A DNA stretch of 64,000 nt from Steromphala cineraria. Lineage: Eukaryota; Mollusca; Gastropoda; Trochida; Trochidae. The position numbers were made by a program, and so were the translations under genes. Location of the stretch: positions 51,002,645 through 51,066,644 of the forward strand of contig OU744731.1 of NCBI GenBank assembly GCA_916613615.1. The letters run 5' to 3'. Below, in pieces: positions 12,236 through 24,908 of this stretch. Within the stretch, counting starts at the first letter, position 1. Each line of letters opens with the position of its first letter. The notes under the pieces were generated by a model that was given only the letters and a program-made list of their open reading frames with translations, was not told the DNA's origin and made no database searches.

Positions 12236-14838
12236 TTCTCGTCCTCCCTGCTGACTGAAATCTATACTTCTAATAATAATCTGTTTACAACTGTAACACT
12301 TCTCTATCAGTACACTAGCTCGTTTACTCGGCGAATGGACGGTGAGTTTGTGACCTCGAAACTTTCCAATATTTTAGCATGCAAAACGTTGGAGATAAGA
12401 GCTTACATCTCACCAATCTAATATCCCGTCAACCCTATAAAGAATTATCGATATGATAAAACAATCTCATCACCCTGTCCAACTCTAAAAGCATAGTTTA
12501 GAGGTTACATCTCACCCTTCATGTGAATGTCTGCAAACATGTCTTCTCATCACAAATTAATCACTTGATTGAAATGTTACTTTGTCATGAATATACAGAA
12601 TTGATCTGGAAAAAAGTAAATGGCTTACTTAAACGTCTTTTAATTTGATAACGAAACAAAATTTCGTTTTTATGACGTACATTTTATCTTGCATTTATAA
12701 AAGTTGACATAATAACTGGCATAAAAACATTCTTTACGTTTGTGGTTTCATCTGACGTAGAGACAAATCGAATGGCGAAATTCGTTAAAGGCAAAGCACA
12801 CACGTGACCCAATTGAGCAAGCGCTATTTCCCCTTAACGATCGACAAATGGCGTAATTTGTCATTTTCAACTTATTACAACACAACTTTGATCCCTAGCG
12901 AACCGATCATATACATTGGTATAACGTATTCACGGAGAATAAGAATTTGTAACAAATTGCTTTGACAATTTTCTGTGTTATTTTTAATCCTAATTCTCCT
13001 GTAGTTAAGTTGTTAATCAAAGAGAGTATTCAGTTATATCATAGGGGTTTTGTTACCTAATAGAATAACGATCAGTAAAAGTTCGAATCACACATATGTA
13101 TTTTCTTTATTTGACGTGATCTTCATGTAATTAACGTTAACATAGGTGATATGTAAATCATATGCTCTGATTGCACCAAACATTGTCCATGTCTCGGTTC
13201 TTACCTACTGAACAGGCTTAAGACGAGCCAGTAAAACACATTGTAAAGCCCTTGCGTGCCCCCAAAAAAATTCACTTGGATAACCATTTCCAATTAGCCT
13301 CGTTAAACTAGAAGTTTGAGACACATTGAACTGTACTTACTACTAATTTCAAGTTTCAAGCTTACGAGATTATATGCATGCAACAGAATATCATTATAGA
13401 TTAGAGTTGAACCTAACCAAAGAACGAACACGTGTCCTGATTTTTTCTTCTTTCGTAAGACACGTATGTAAGATGTGGAACAAAAATATAGATAAGATTT
13501 CCTACAACTTATGACAACTTATCAAGCTATAAACTTAAAAATATTGTGGCGTTGGTGTGAAGTCCTGATACACGAGATCTACTTATAGTCACAATTTACA
13601 GTCACTCTTAGCTTCACACTGTACACTATTTTAGATGCATTCAGCACATTCAGGGAAAGACGTCTTAACTACTATTCAGCAGTTACATCTAGAATCAACT
13701 TAGTAAGTAGCATCAATCTTGGTATTTCTCCTAATTGTTTAAATGGCCAGTGCCCGACGCCTCAGACGCATCATCTGTAGTTTAGGTGAAGTCACAAACG
13801 AGCTGAGGGGACACAGATGAGGAAACTCTTCTTGTATAAACACATTAATTCCCTGTTACTTGTCTGACAGACGGACTTCAAAAGGCTTTACTGAATTCCA
13901 GAGGTTCCACTGTAATACGTTATTGGACTGAACCAACTTATAAACATTTATTTCTTGAGAACGAAAGTCAAATGAAGACAGACTCTTAAAGTATTGAGGT
14001 CTCACCCCCTGGTAGAAATATAGGCACGAGAGGACATGTCAGTCGATAAAGATTACATTAACACTTAAATTCGATGTTTGGTGGATTTAAGTCTAAAACA
14101 ATGGCTGGCACACATGTAACTACAGGGCGAGGCGCCGCGAACTGCGTCATCTCCGTGCTCGGTCTACAGTGAAGGTACTGGTTGTGTGCAGTATCCGCCG
14201 GACGGACATTGTCAGGTGGTTCTTACATAACTCTGGTCACCTGCTCAGTCGCTCTTCATTCTCGGCTTCCGGTGTGGAAGAAATGCAAGTCCGAGCTGGA
14301 AGAGGACCTCTTGTGTCTAAACTTCCTGAGTGGTGCAGCTTTACGGTATGGACTGAGTAATGTAATGAGTTGCACAAGCCTACAATTGCTGTACACAAGT
14401 AAAACACGTGTAACACGATGATGGAGAATGTTTTAAATATATCGGTAGCTATGATAGCCATATACATATGTTGGGTAAATATAAGAAACTTATATCTATT
14501 TAACTTCTTTACCTCATTTGCAATCTATAATTTAAAAAAGGAAGTATGGATTTTCACTGTTGATGCAATCAGCATTCCTTTCAATGTAGAAGAATCAAGG
14601 GGGGCTGCTTAAGTTGCACCGTTTGCAGGTCAACTGTTGAATGAAGGTGCGATCACAGACGGGAGATATTTACATTCAGTTGTTCACCAGGAAGCCAGTT
14701 AAAATTCTTTACCGGGAATATCGGTCATAAAACGTAAGCAAGTGCGGCTGAAAAACTTGAGCTGTTGAACAGATGAAGTTGGAGCAAACTCTCATGATCT
14801 GGAGCCTCTATATATCTGTGTGGATACTGCAGGAACTT
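12236..14838. other. Non-coding sequence, nothing recognised
   Basis: Frames around 14169-14612 overlap each other on both strands, are under 80 codons, and show no domain or codon preference by eye. Positions 14125-14290 are locally GC-richer. No repeat longer than about 20 bases was noticed. Confidence 0.5.
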
Positions 14839-15008
14839 GGACACACTCACACACACATACATACCCACATCGTCTACATACTACTGATAATGCATACAGA
14901 CAGACATGCAGACAGGCAGACAGACACGCAGACAGGCAGATACACTTTGTGTTCATACTACAGATACTGCATACAGACAGACAGACAGACAGACGGACAG
15001 GCAGATAC
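14839..15008 (+). repeat. Compound microsatellite (CA and CAGA types)
   Basis: A CA-rich run (ACTCACACACACATACATAC) leads into two blocks of imperfect CAGA repeats near 14895-14942 and 14972-15005. The blocks are separated by a near-duplicate of CAGATACACTTTGTG. The short frames on both strands here simply pass through the repeat. Confidence 0.9.
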
Positions 15009-16878
15009 ACTTTGTGTACATTTTCTTTGCATCCTCTACATCGTCCAGACACGTTAAATATGGCTAGTATACACAAGACTGAATTAACGCAGCTTATGTA
15101 ACCTAACTCTTATTCTTGTTGGGATAAGAATACGGATATCTATATTTATTTTAAATAACTATCTATATTCACTACCAATGAGTGGGTTATACATTCCAGA
15201 AATGTTCTCTTTGAAGCAATACTCAAAACTGTTATATATTAAAAGGCTATAATCGTGATGGAGAAATATAAGAAAAAGGTCAACGTCGCTTGTTAAATCT
15301 TTTTAAAAATCATTGTACTTATTCGCCTTTCCGCATTAAAACTTTAAGTTCATTGGGTTTAAAGAAATTTTGTGTTTTCAATTTACAATATGGATGGTAG
15401 TTATGTAAGATGGATAAATGTACCAGTAATTTTTGTCTTATCCTATATATATATAATCAAAAAGTGCTCTTTAAACATTAAAATTCTTCTATGGAATAAG
15501 CGTCACGGATTCGTGAATTCTGTATTCACTGATTATCTGTTCATCCAAAATGATATAACATTACATCGGATTACTTTCTCGAGAGAAACTTTTGCCGACC
15601 TCAAATAAGATATATGATTGTAGATTAGATAAATTGCCAATTCAATCTCTGTATTCCAACTGTATTCTTGCCTGGCACAAATGGCCTTTACGACAACAAT
15701 TCTCGTATATCACCTATATGCGTTTCACAAGGACCTGACATGCATTTTGCAAGAAGATATACCTCTTTCTTTTGGAATTGGTCTAATTATGAAGAAATGC
15801 CAATTTTAAACAAGAATCGAGATGTTCTTCAAATGATGTATAACTGATAAGCTCGCATAATTTTTCAACACATTTTGGAATCGAAAATTCATAAAAAGCG
15901 GACAACTCTTACCGTTAAGTGGTGAGATGTCGTGTAGGCTGTTACTGGGAGCGCTGTCTGGATACTCACACATCCACTCTCTACACACCAGGTGTTATTA
16001 AATCTGTATCATCAAAATCAATTCTCCTTTCCCTGAACATGTTATGAAGTTACACACGCTCATCATCACTGACAGTTTTCGTTCAAGTCTTATCATTTCA
16101 TTTATAACAGCGCGAAGTCTCTTCATATAATAAATCTGAACTAACATGTAGACAAGAGCTGTTAAATCAACCTTATCGCTCATACTTACATAGCGCCATC
16201 GACCAGCCTGTCAGAAATCCCATCAATCAACACGATTATCTTTTAACTGAATTGGATGAGAAAACGTTGGTTTATACACCCAGTAAATTGAATACGGCTT
16301 TAATAATGTAAGGCAGGCGTGAACGATGTAGCGATATAGTGGGCATCTTTAGCCATATGTATACAGACAGACAAGCAGATATATTTCTTAGAATGCTCAT
16401 GAGACCAAGAGTACAAATGACACTATTCATCAGAGCACTGCATCAGTATAAGCGTCCTACAATATGTAATTTATTAACGAAAAAAGTATGATAGCTTGAC
16501 ACATTGTTAAACTGGGATTTACACAGTGATATTGAGGGACATATCTGCTACGTAGGTCAGAACATGAAGTACATTGCAAAAGTAAATACAATGTTTATGG
16601 ACATGTTATCTATCTTCAATGACGCCGATGAAATAAAAGAACAAAGCTATAGGCCTAATATCATCTTTCAATCTTTCAGTTTACTTATTCCAAAACTGCA
16701 TTTTGAACAAGATCTGCACTAAGGTTGATACTTTTAAATACTTTTCATTGACAATTTCATTTTTAAATGATGAATAGGTAATATGTAAGAGCAGGCTACT
16801 TCAGCTGATCATTCTTAAACATATTTGTTCAAAGAGGTCTAAAATACACATATGTCCAAGAGTCTGTTGGATCCATAC
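15009..16878. other. AT-rich sequence, nothing recognised
   Basis: Open frames are all under 80 codons, without motifs, and overlap on opposite strands. A short CAGACAGACAAGCAG run occurs at 16363-16377. Confidence 0.55.
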
Positions 16879-17198
16879 ATAATAATAATAATGGGCATAC
16901 TTATATTGCGTCTTTTCCACGTCCTAAGACATGCTCAAAGCGCTACATTATTACCCCGAAGGATTGTACTTTAACAGCTGCTGCTAAGCGCTAATCACGA
17001 CCATGTAGGTCAGAACATCCAAATTTCAGGTACCCATTTTAACAGCTGGATGGACTGAGTGCAATGTGGATGAAGTGCCTTGCCCAGTGACACAACACAG
17101 GATCAGACCCAAGTCACAAATTGTTAGTGTCTCCACCGGGATTCGAACCCGGGTCTCTGGCGTGAGAGGCCAGCATGCTAACCACTACACCACTGTGC
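16879..17198 (-). mobile_element. tRNA-derived SINE, about 320 bp, complete-looking
   Basis: On the minus strand the 5' head (17198 downwards) looks like a tRNA: a box A-like GTGTAGTGGTTAGCATG, an anticodon arm CTGGC-CTCTCAC-GCCAG (CTC would read Glu), and box B GGTTCGAATCC inside a good T arm. The acceptor strands GCACAGT and TGGAGAC do not pair, so it is not a working tRNA. Next come a central GTGTCACTGGGCAAGGCACT segment, GTTAAAATGGGTACC, and a 3' part GAGCATGTCTTAGGACG. It ends in (ATT)n, seen as AATAATAATAAT at 16880. Central GGGCAAGGCACTT-type sequences are widespread in invertebrate SINEs, and an (ATT)n end suggests LINE-driven mobility. No clear target-site duplication was found. Confidence 0.85.
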
Positions 17199-20100
17199 AT
17201 GATTGACGTATCGGGATAACAATGTTGTCGCTGAAGATACCCAGCTGTTATTTTACTTATCATCCCGACTTTTACAACATATTGTAGCAATGATTGGAAT
17301 TGCCTGCAGCTGACCAGTGTGATATAAATCTTGTTTGAAGTTGATACGAAGCGAGTATCTTTCTTTGCTAGCACCGCTTTACTTGGGACGCAATAACCAA
17401 CATCCAATTTAAATTGCAAAACTTAGAATGCACTCTCTAAATATATATGGCGATACATCGTTCCCCTTATATCTCATCCGTAGAGATCAGATTGGTTGAA
17501 TTTTATCATAGAAGACTGTTAACGTATTCATGACGAGGTTCCCATTCAAATATAAGTTGCACTTAATGCCGCTCATAATGAACAAGACGAGTTTTATAAG
17601 TACGTTCATGTATTATATATTATATTGACTCCTGACTTATAGAAACGGGTCGGGACTGACTGTATCAGCAAAGCCGATAAAGTAACAAGCTGTGAAAGAA
17701 GCAATGAAAGCAACAATATAGACTAGTTAGCTTGTTTGTAGCTGGAGCTGGATTGTAGTGATCAATAGAATATGGGAGACTCTGGGAGACTGCTTGATAA
17801 CGACTCTTGATGGTTTAGCTCGCGATACATCTGCAAATTACATACAGCCATACTTGATACTTGATTGCCTGTTTGTGATACTTGATTGCCTGTTTATGAA
17901 CTTTACATTCACACATAGCAGTAATTAAGACGAGTTGAATTCAAGTCTTGAGCTGTGAAAGATTCACGCATAGCAGTCATTGATATGATGTAGCAGATGT
18001 AAGAACGTTAGAAGGCCCAATTACTGAATGATCGGGAACATGATTATCAGCGCCCAGGATATACATTTAATTTGCTGAAATCATACAGTTCATGGAAGGG
18101 GGAGGGGATATTAGTTCTTTTTGTGAAATATCTGAAGACATGTATAACTATAAAACATTTAAGAATGACTGGAGCCAGGGATAATAGAGGCCCACAGTCA
18201 CGAACAGTCGCTGCCAAGAGACAAGCAAGAGACAAGAGCTAATCAAAGCTTTAGTGAGCTGTAGGAACATTACTCTTACCAAACGTACATATACATACGA
18301 TTCAAAGTCAATTGCCACGAGCTCAACGTAAAGATTCCTATAAATATCGCGCGATTTGACGTTCACAAAATTGATTTCCTGGTGGAGCGATTGACTCTTT
18401 GCATTCGCAACAATTTGGTTAGTAATCCTAGCAAATTGTGGACTTTAGCTGTGCTTATTGCGAGGTATGTGATGTGTGTTTGTCTGCTGGAGACGAGAGG
18501 TGGGGGTGCTCCGTGTGCTCGCTTCTTGTCCACACATTTACCAGGGTAGAGTCTCCTTAGTTTAATATGTCCATGTGGTCCATCTGGTTAATATACATAG
18601 ACATTTCAAGGGAATGCTTCGTATCAAAATGAGGTATAATGTAATTAATTTACAATACAAAGTCATGTTAACTTCATTTCTGAAACCTTTTCCTCGATCC
18701 TAGTTATGTTCTTCTTGTCAAACTGTCTAGGATCAAAATTAAGTAAAAATTCTAATGTTTATGTTTAATTGATAATATGCACATGTACTGTGTGTTAACA
18801 GTGTTTTACATATTAACGACGTTAAAAGTTTTGACGAGTTTTGATATCGATTGAATATGAAATGATTGCCATGGGTTCTAAACGACATATGACGTCTTAA
18901 AAAACGAGGCACCTTTGTTTTGTAAAAAAGAAAGAACTATATCATTTACTTATATTTAGTATGTAGGCTCGGTATTTCAAACCGCAGTGATTTGTAATGT
19001 CAAAATCGAATGTCGAGAAAACAGCCGTAGTCGGCGATCAAGTATCTATAACTATAAAACAGAGTATAACGGAGGGAACGTTCATTGTAATTTGGAAATG
19101 ATTTTCAGAATGTTATCGTAACAAATTTATTTTAAGGAACACATAATTCTTGTCATTCTTTCACATTCAGATGTTGTTCGGAAAAGTCCGAAACGACATT
19201 TTTAATTTTCTTAAAATCGAATATTGGCACCAGCCAATTGCTGAGTTATTTGCGAATCCCGAACACTGTCATTGTCACAGTTACTATAACTGTCACATCT
19301 TCTTTCGGTGTCATGTTTCGTGTTTCTTATTCGTACCATCCTTCTGAAATTGATATCAATCGATGTAAACGTATAACCTGTATATCTTGCCCTCAGTATG
19401 TCCACTGTCCGAAGGTTACAGGTATGGCAACACTGTCATCCGTATCTCACACGCTAATCGGCAATGACTTCTTTAACCATAATTAAAGCTTGCTTAGGTC
19501 CTTATGTGCTCGTCCTAGTAATGGGTGAGAAGTAGCAAAACAATGTGAGTAGAACAATGCTCCAAACCCCTTCTGTGTGTAGATAAAAGCAATTAGGTAC
19601 CTGTTGAAGATTCCCAACCTTTGCTTTCATTCCAAACCTAGCTTCATATGGAGCTTGCTTGATGACTCCATTACTTGACCTGTACTTTACTTGTCAATAG
19701 AACAAAGCGTTGACCACTCATTAGTGAAGAAAGCATGTCTTCGGTTTCTCTTCAACTGATCCAGTTATTCCTGAGTTACGAAGTAAATCATGTATCAAGC
19801 AATGTCTTGCCACAAGCATTTCTATTATCTTTTCACATTTTCTCTCCAATCATCACAGGAACATTGCGGGCGTCCAAACAGGAAAATCCAGTATTTGATA
19901 TGCATCATGTGAGTGGTCCAAGCACTGAGTGTATCGACTGGAACATGATGTTGATGTTGATGCTTTGGCCACTGTTGTAAATGTCTCTTCAAAACACATT
20001 AGTCACAAGCTTGATTGTTTCTCTAATTGTTGATAGCGAGTTCCTTAAAAATCTCATAGAAAGATTCATGGCCTATTGTAAGATTGACTGACGTGAAACT

Positions 20101-20518
20101 TATCTGCTATTGGAAAAAGATAATCTTCTGATTATTTCTTTAAAATCTTAATCAAACTGGCAATATTAACGACGTCATATTTCCTCATCAAATACTTACC
20201 ATTGCCTGCCTTATCCCAACCAAGCTGATTTTGGTAAATGTTATTTTCTCCCCTGTAGATACATTTTGTTAGTGAAGGAGTTGTTCTAGACAATTCATCA
20301 ATATTATGTTCATGACCTGCCTCTATTGTTACGCAGAGTAGAAAGAGCGATGTAACTGAAACCTTCCTCTAACATGTCCACGCTACTTGCAATGCGTCAA
20401 ATCCAGTCTACGTCACCAGTAGTCAACCATTCTTACATTTGCTCCACCATGTAACTGATAGTCAAAGTTTTTTTTATTCTGAGTGAGCGATTGTTTCGTG
20501 ACAAGAATGAGGCAATCC
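17199..20518. other. AT-rich sequence, nothing recognised as a gene
   Basis: A 24-bp unit (GATACTTGATTGCCTGTTTG and similar) is duplicated at about 17854-17898. Open frames (for example 19150-19486 and 19735-19980) are under 85 codons, overlap on both strands and have no recognised motif. Confidence 0.55.
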
Positions 20519-20982
20519 GATGTATATATCAGCTGATCGATGTATATATCAGCTGATCGATATATATATCAGCTGATCGATGTATATATCAGCTGATCGA
20601 TATATACATGTATATCAGCTGATCGATGTACATATCATGATGTATATATATCAGCTGATCGATGTATATATCAACTGATCGATGTATATATCAGCTGATC
20701 GATGTATATATCAGCTGATCGATGTATATATCAGCTGATCGATGTATATATCAGCTGATCGATGTATATATCAACTGATCGATGTATATATCAGCTGATC
20801 GATGTATATATCAGCTGATCGATGTATATATCAGCTGATCGATGTATATATCATGATGTATATATATCAGCTGATCGATGTATATATATCAGATGATAGA
20901 TGTATATATCAACTGATCGATGTATATATCAACGGATCGATGTATATATCAGCTTATCGATGTATATATCAGCTGATCGATG
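20519..20982. repeat. Minisatellite, 20-bp unit, about 23 copies
   Basis: The unit is GATCGATGTATATATCAGCT. ATCAGCTGAT, formed at each unit, is a perfect 10-bp palindrome next to a TATATA run, so every unit can extrude a small hairpin. A few units carry AACTGATC, and irregular insertions (CATGATGTATATATATC) occur near 20636 and 20852. An open frame at 20802-21161 (119 codons) begins in the array and gives Ile/Tyr/Asp-rich repeats; I treat it as a by-product. Confidence 0.95.
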
Positions 20983-21384
20983 TCACACATTTGTTAAGAG
21001 GTTTCAAGAAAGAGACTGATTTAATGTCCCATGAAATAAACACTGCTTTAAGCATTGCATTATGTATAAATATCTCCGTTTACCGTTCCGCCAGACAATG
21101 TAAAGAACTAGTGTGTGATTCCATGACAAGCAGCTTGTCCGTGGCCCTTACGTTACATTAGTTGGCAGACAGTCGGTATCAATCTAAGATGGTGGGCTGT
21201 AGGTCACGGGAACGTCTTAATTACAGCGGGACATACTTCTCTCATGGGATCTGTCACGATCACAGTTATCAGTTGTACCATTATGATTGGGAAAAGCTTA
21301 ATGCAGTCAACACGACAGACACATTGCTTTGCAAAATCTTTAACACTTTGTAAAGATCAATTTTGAAGTGTCATTATATTGAAA

Positions 21385-22345
21385 TGTAACCATTTAGTAT
21401 TGTCAGCATCTAGTAGTGTAACAATCTAGTGAAGTAACCACTTAATACTATGAGCAATGATATTGTAGCAATTCAGTAGAGTAACCATCAAATATTGTAA
21501 GCAATGATATTGTAAGAATTCAGTAGAGTAACCATCATATATTGTGAGCAATGATATTGTAACAATTCAGTAGAATAACAAGCTAATGTGGGCAATGATA
21601 GTATAACAATCCAGTTGGGTAACAATCTAATATTGTGAGAAAAGATATTGTAACAATTCAGTAGAATAACAAGCTAATGTGGGCAATGTTAGTATAACAA
21701 TCCAGTTGGGTAACAATCTTATATTGTGAGAAAATATATTGTTACAATCCAGTAGAGGAATTATCTAATATTGTGGGCAATGATATTGTAAAAATTCCAG
21801 CAGAGTAAAAATCTAATTTTGTGAAAAAGATTTGTAACAATCCAATCGAGAAACAATCTAATATTGTGGGCAATGATATTCTAACAATCCAGTATAGTAA
21901 CAATCTAATAGTGTATGAAATGATATTGTATCAATCAAGTAGATTAACCATCCAATAGTATGAGAAATTATATTGCAACAATCAAGAAGAGAAACCACCT
22001 AATATTGTGAGCAATGATATTGTAACAATCCAGTAAAGGAACCATCTAATATTGTGGGCAATGATAAAGAAACAATCCAGTAGAGTAACCAGCTAATATT
22101 GTGGGCAATGGTATTGTTACAATCTAGTAGAATGACCATCTAATATTGTGGGCAATGGTATTGTTACAATCTAGTAGAATGACCATCTAATATTGTGGGC
22201 AATGGTATTGTTACAATCTAGTAGAATGACCATCTAATATTGTGGGCAATGGTATTGTTACAATCTAGTAGAATGACCATCTAATATTGTGGGCAATGGT
22301 ATTGTTACAATCTAGTAGAATGACCATCTAATATTGTTGGCAATG
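21385..22345. repeat. Minisatellite, 47-bp unit, about 20 copies
   Basis: The unit is roughly TCTAGTAGAATGACCATCTA, ATATTGTGGGCAATGGTATT, GTTACAA. The last five copies (22110-22330) are almost identical, while copies to the left are progressively more diverged and vary in length. This gradient fits recent expansion at the right-hand end of an older array. No open frame runs through it. Confidence 0.9.
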
Positions 22346-24908
22346 ATAGATCTGAAGGCTGGGAGATGATGATGCTATGTAGAGACAGTATAAATTATCC
22401 ACGCATTACGCTTATTTTGATTGACAACGTGCTCAATATGATAAGAATAAGACAGCAATTAATGTTAATACCATATGGTAAAATAACCATTGGAGACGTG
22501 TACATTGTATTTTTATTTATCAAACGAACACACTCAATTCAGATATATTGTTTTATTTTTAATTATTTTCGCTTTTGAATTCCACCAAAAAAGATCATGT
22601 GTTTGTTAAAATGCGACCACTAGTGGTTTTAGAACCTAATGGTACTATGGTCTTCCTTGGAAGAAACCTTAACACGTGTTTAAACAAATCCCCGCTAAAA
22701 GTTTGCGAAACGGTATCATACAAATCATAAATATTGTTTGAAGAACACATTATTACCTGCCTACCTTAATGCCACTGTCCAAACGGCTTCAGCAACTTAA
22801 TCCAAAGACGAATAAAGTGACTTATACCTATCTCTGAATACTGTCCTTTACTTTAAAAAGTAAGCTATACAACTTCTCTTTACACACATGATGTTGTATC
22901 AGTATCAGAGCTAGACTCTGGTATACGGATCGAGCAGTTTGAGTGGAATGTCTCGAGTTTCCGAGTCTGGAGGAGTTTAGCGGGGGGCGGGGGCAGCGAG
23001 CAGCGAGCAGCGGAGAAGCAGGGCTGTCTGTATCACGGCTCACTCGGGCTTCAGCTCGCTCACGTCAATATCACTGATTATTACTGCCTGCATATATTCA
23101 CAGATCAATTCCAATGTCGGGAATGTCATTTCTGTTTAGTAAATACAGATTGTAGAGAGCAGTGAACCTCCTATTCTAGCACCTTCCTCATTCGTTTCTA
23201 TCTCCAGCTGAGATATGCTGTAGGAGACACAGCGCATAGACTACCAACAAGCATGATGCTATGCTCATGTACGTATGGGATAAACGTTTGGGTAATAGTG
23301 CGTGCACATACGTGTACCTTTTCGAATCGCGTTCCTTTTCCAATTCAAACAATACCTCCTAGTGTTCTTTACATTTTTTACATATTTTGTCGAATATAAC
23401 GAAGTTAAGAAAGTGTAATTTTTTACTTTTTTTTTTACAGTTCATTGATGATTGTTCAATATGTATTTTGTTGACCTTAGCCAAAATTAGCATAACATAC
23501 AAGTTTCCTTTTAAAAACCATATTGATTATTTTGTATTATTTTTTCAAGTAGTGCTTATTATCGTACTTTTAAAACAAAAAGTTCAAATACAGTGTGGAA
23601 AAATACTGAACCTTACTCAAACATGGAATAATAAATAAAGCCTTTATTTGAGGAAATATCTTGAAGATTGGTTGATGTACATTACAATTTGTGCATCTAG
23701 TCAAGGCCGAATCGAAACAGTGTTGACCAAGAAAATAATGTAGCAACATGTAGTAAGCCTAGTAGAGATGATAAGTCGTCAATATGTTGTGGCCGTTTAT
23801 GCAATCTGACGTTTATGCGTTTACTTGATTAATAAAAGTGCATGACATTCGATTAAAAGACACATATTTTTAGAAAGAGTTAAACCTAATGATCACTGAA
23901 ATTTTACCGACTATTGGCAAATGAAAGCATCGCTTAGTAGATTTATTCTGGATGTTCATCGATATCACTTGCATGTTAAACTACCAAGTTAGTCTGTGTC
24001 GGTGTGTAAGCAAGAATGCTAGCTTCCACTGAGCTGATTTCATTAACTCAGGATTTGTCAACGACTCTGGGCAAATACTGGCAATGATTGGTAAACAAAG
24101 GAAACGGAGATTGAGATCAGATGCTGTGCCCTCTGCTACCAGCAACAGCTAATTGATCACTTTTAAGCATTCATGCTACTGAGCAAACTATAATTTGTGA
24201 TAGCTTTACATAGAAATACAGTATTATTCTCATATTTCAGCGATACTTTTAACAGCGTCAAAACATCTCATCAACTTAGGGAAATGTCAATAGCATAATA
24301 TTATATATAAAATATCTTTTGAAATTGGGAAAAAGGCAATACAAAATATCCCATTTTGTCATCTCGAAACGTTTATTATCAAATTTCAATTTATGTTCAA
24401 ATTGTTGTTTTGGTAAATAGATGATGAAACTAGAATTAACTCCTTAACTTTTCTAGGTTTGAACTTTATGATTTGGTGGTCGATACATATGAACGAATGG
24501 AAAAATTCAGATGTCTATTTTTTCTATAGCCGCATTCTAATCTCCATAGAATGACATTTAAATGAAATGACATGATTTCATCAAGGTTCAAAGAAACTCG
24601 GATAATTGATATCTCTGTCAAATCTTGACTTGTATTTGTTCAGGAGGTTCTCACGTTTCAACCCTGGATAAAGAAGGCCTTGACCCGATATCATATTCAT
24701 ATAAAAATGATATTGACGTATAATACTGTTTGGATTGAAACATGGAAACAAAACAAAAACAAAGTTGAACTACTAAGATTTTCTAAGAAGTTCTTCAAGA
24801 TGTCAATTTTATGGAAATTCTATTTGATCAAATGATATTGATGTACATAATAAATAACTCCACTGCGCAAGTTCGCGTTTTAGGTCTCTTGTTTACTGCT
24901 CAGAACCT
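22346..24908. other. Non-coding sequence with a small GC-rich patch
   Basis: Positions 22920-23050 are much richer in G and C than their surroundings and include GGGGGGCGGGGGCAGCGAGC and tandem AGCGAGC. This might be a small CpG-rich promoter-like patch, but no gene start was recognised beside it. The overlapping minus frame 22828-23043 (71 codons) has no domain. The rest is AT-rich without recognised features. Confidence 0.45.

Noticed and set aside
14169..14612. Cluster of short overlapping frames as a gene
   Set aside because: Frames overlap on both strands, are under 80 codons, and show no motif, splice pattern or family resemblance.
17130..17198. Functional tRNA-Glu gene on the minus strand
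   Set aside because: Box A, anticodon arm and box B are good, but the acceptor strands do not pair and the sequence continues into a SINE body with an (ATT)n end. A second copy lies at positions 1-47.
20802..21161. 119-codon plus frame
   Set aside because: It starts inside the 20-bp array and encodes the repeat, then runs into unrelated sequence without a motif.
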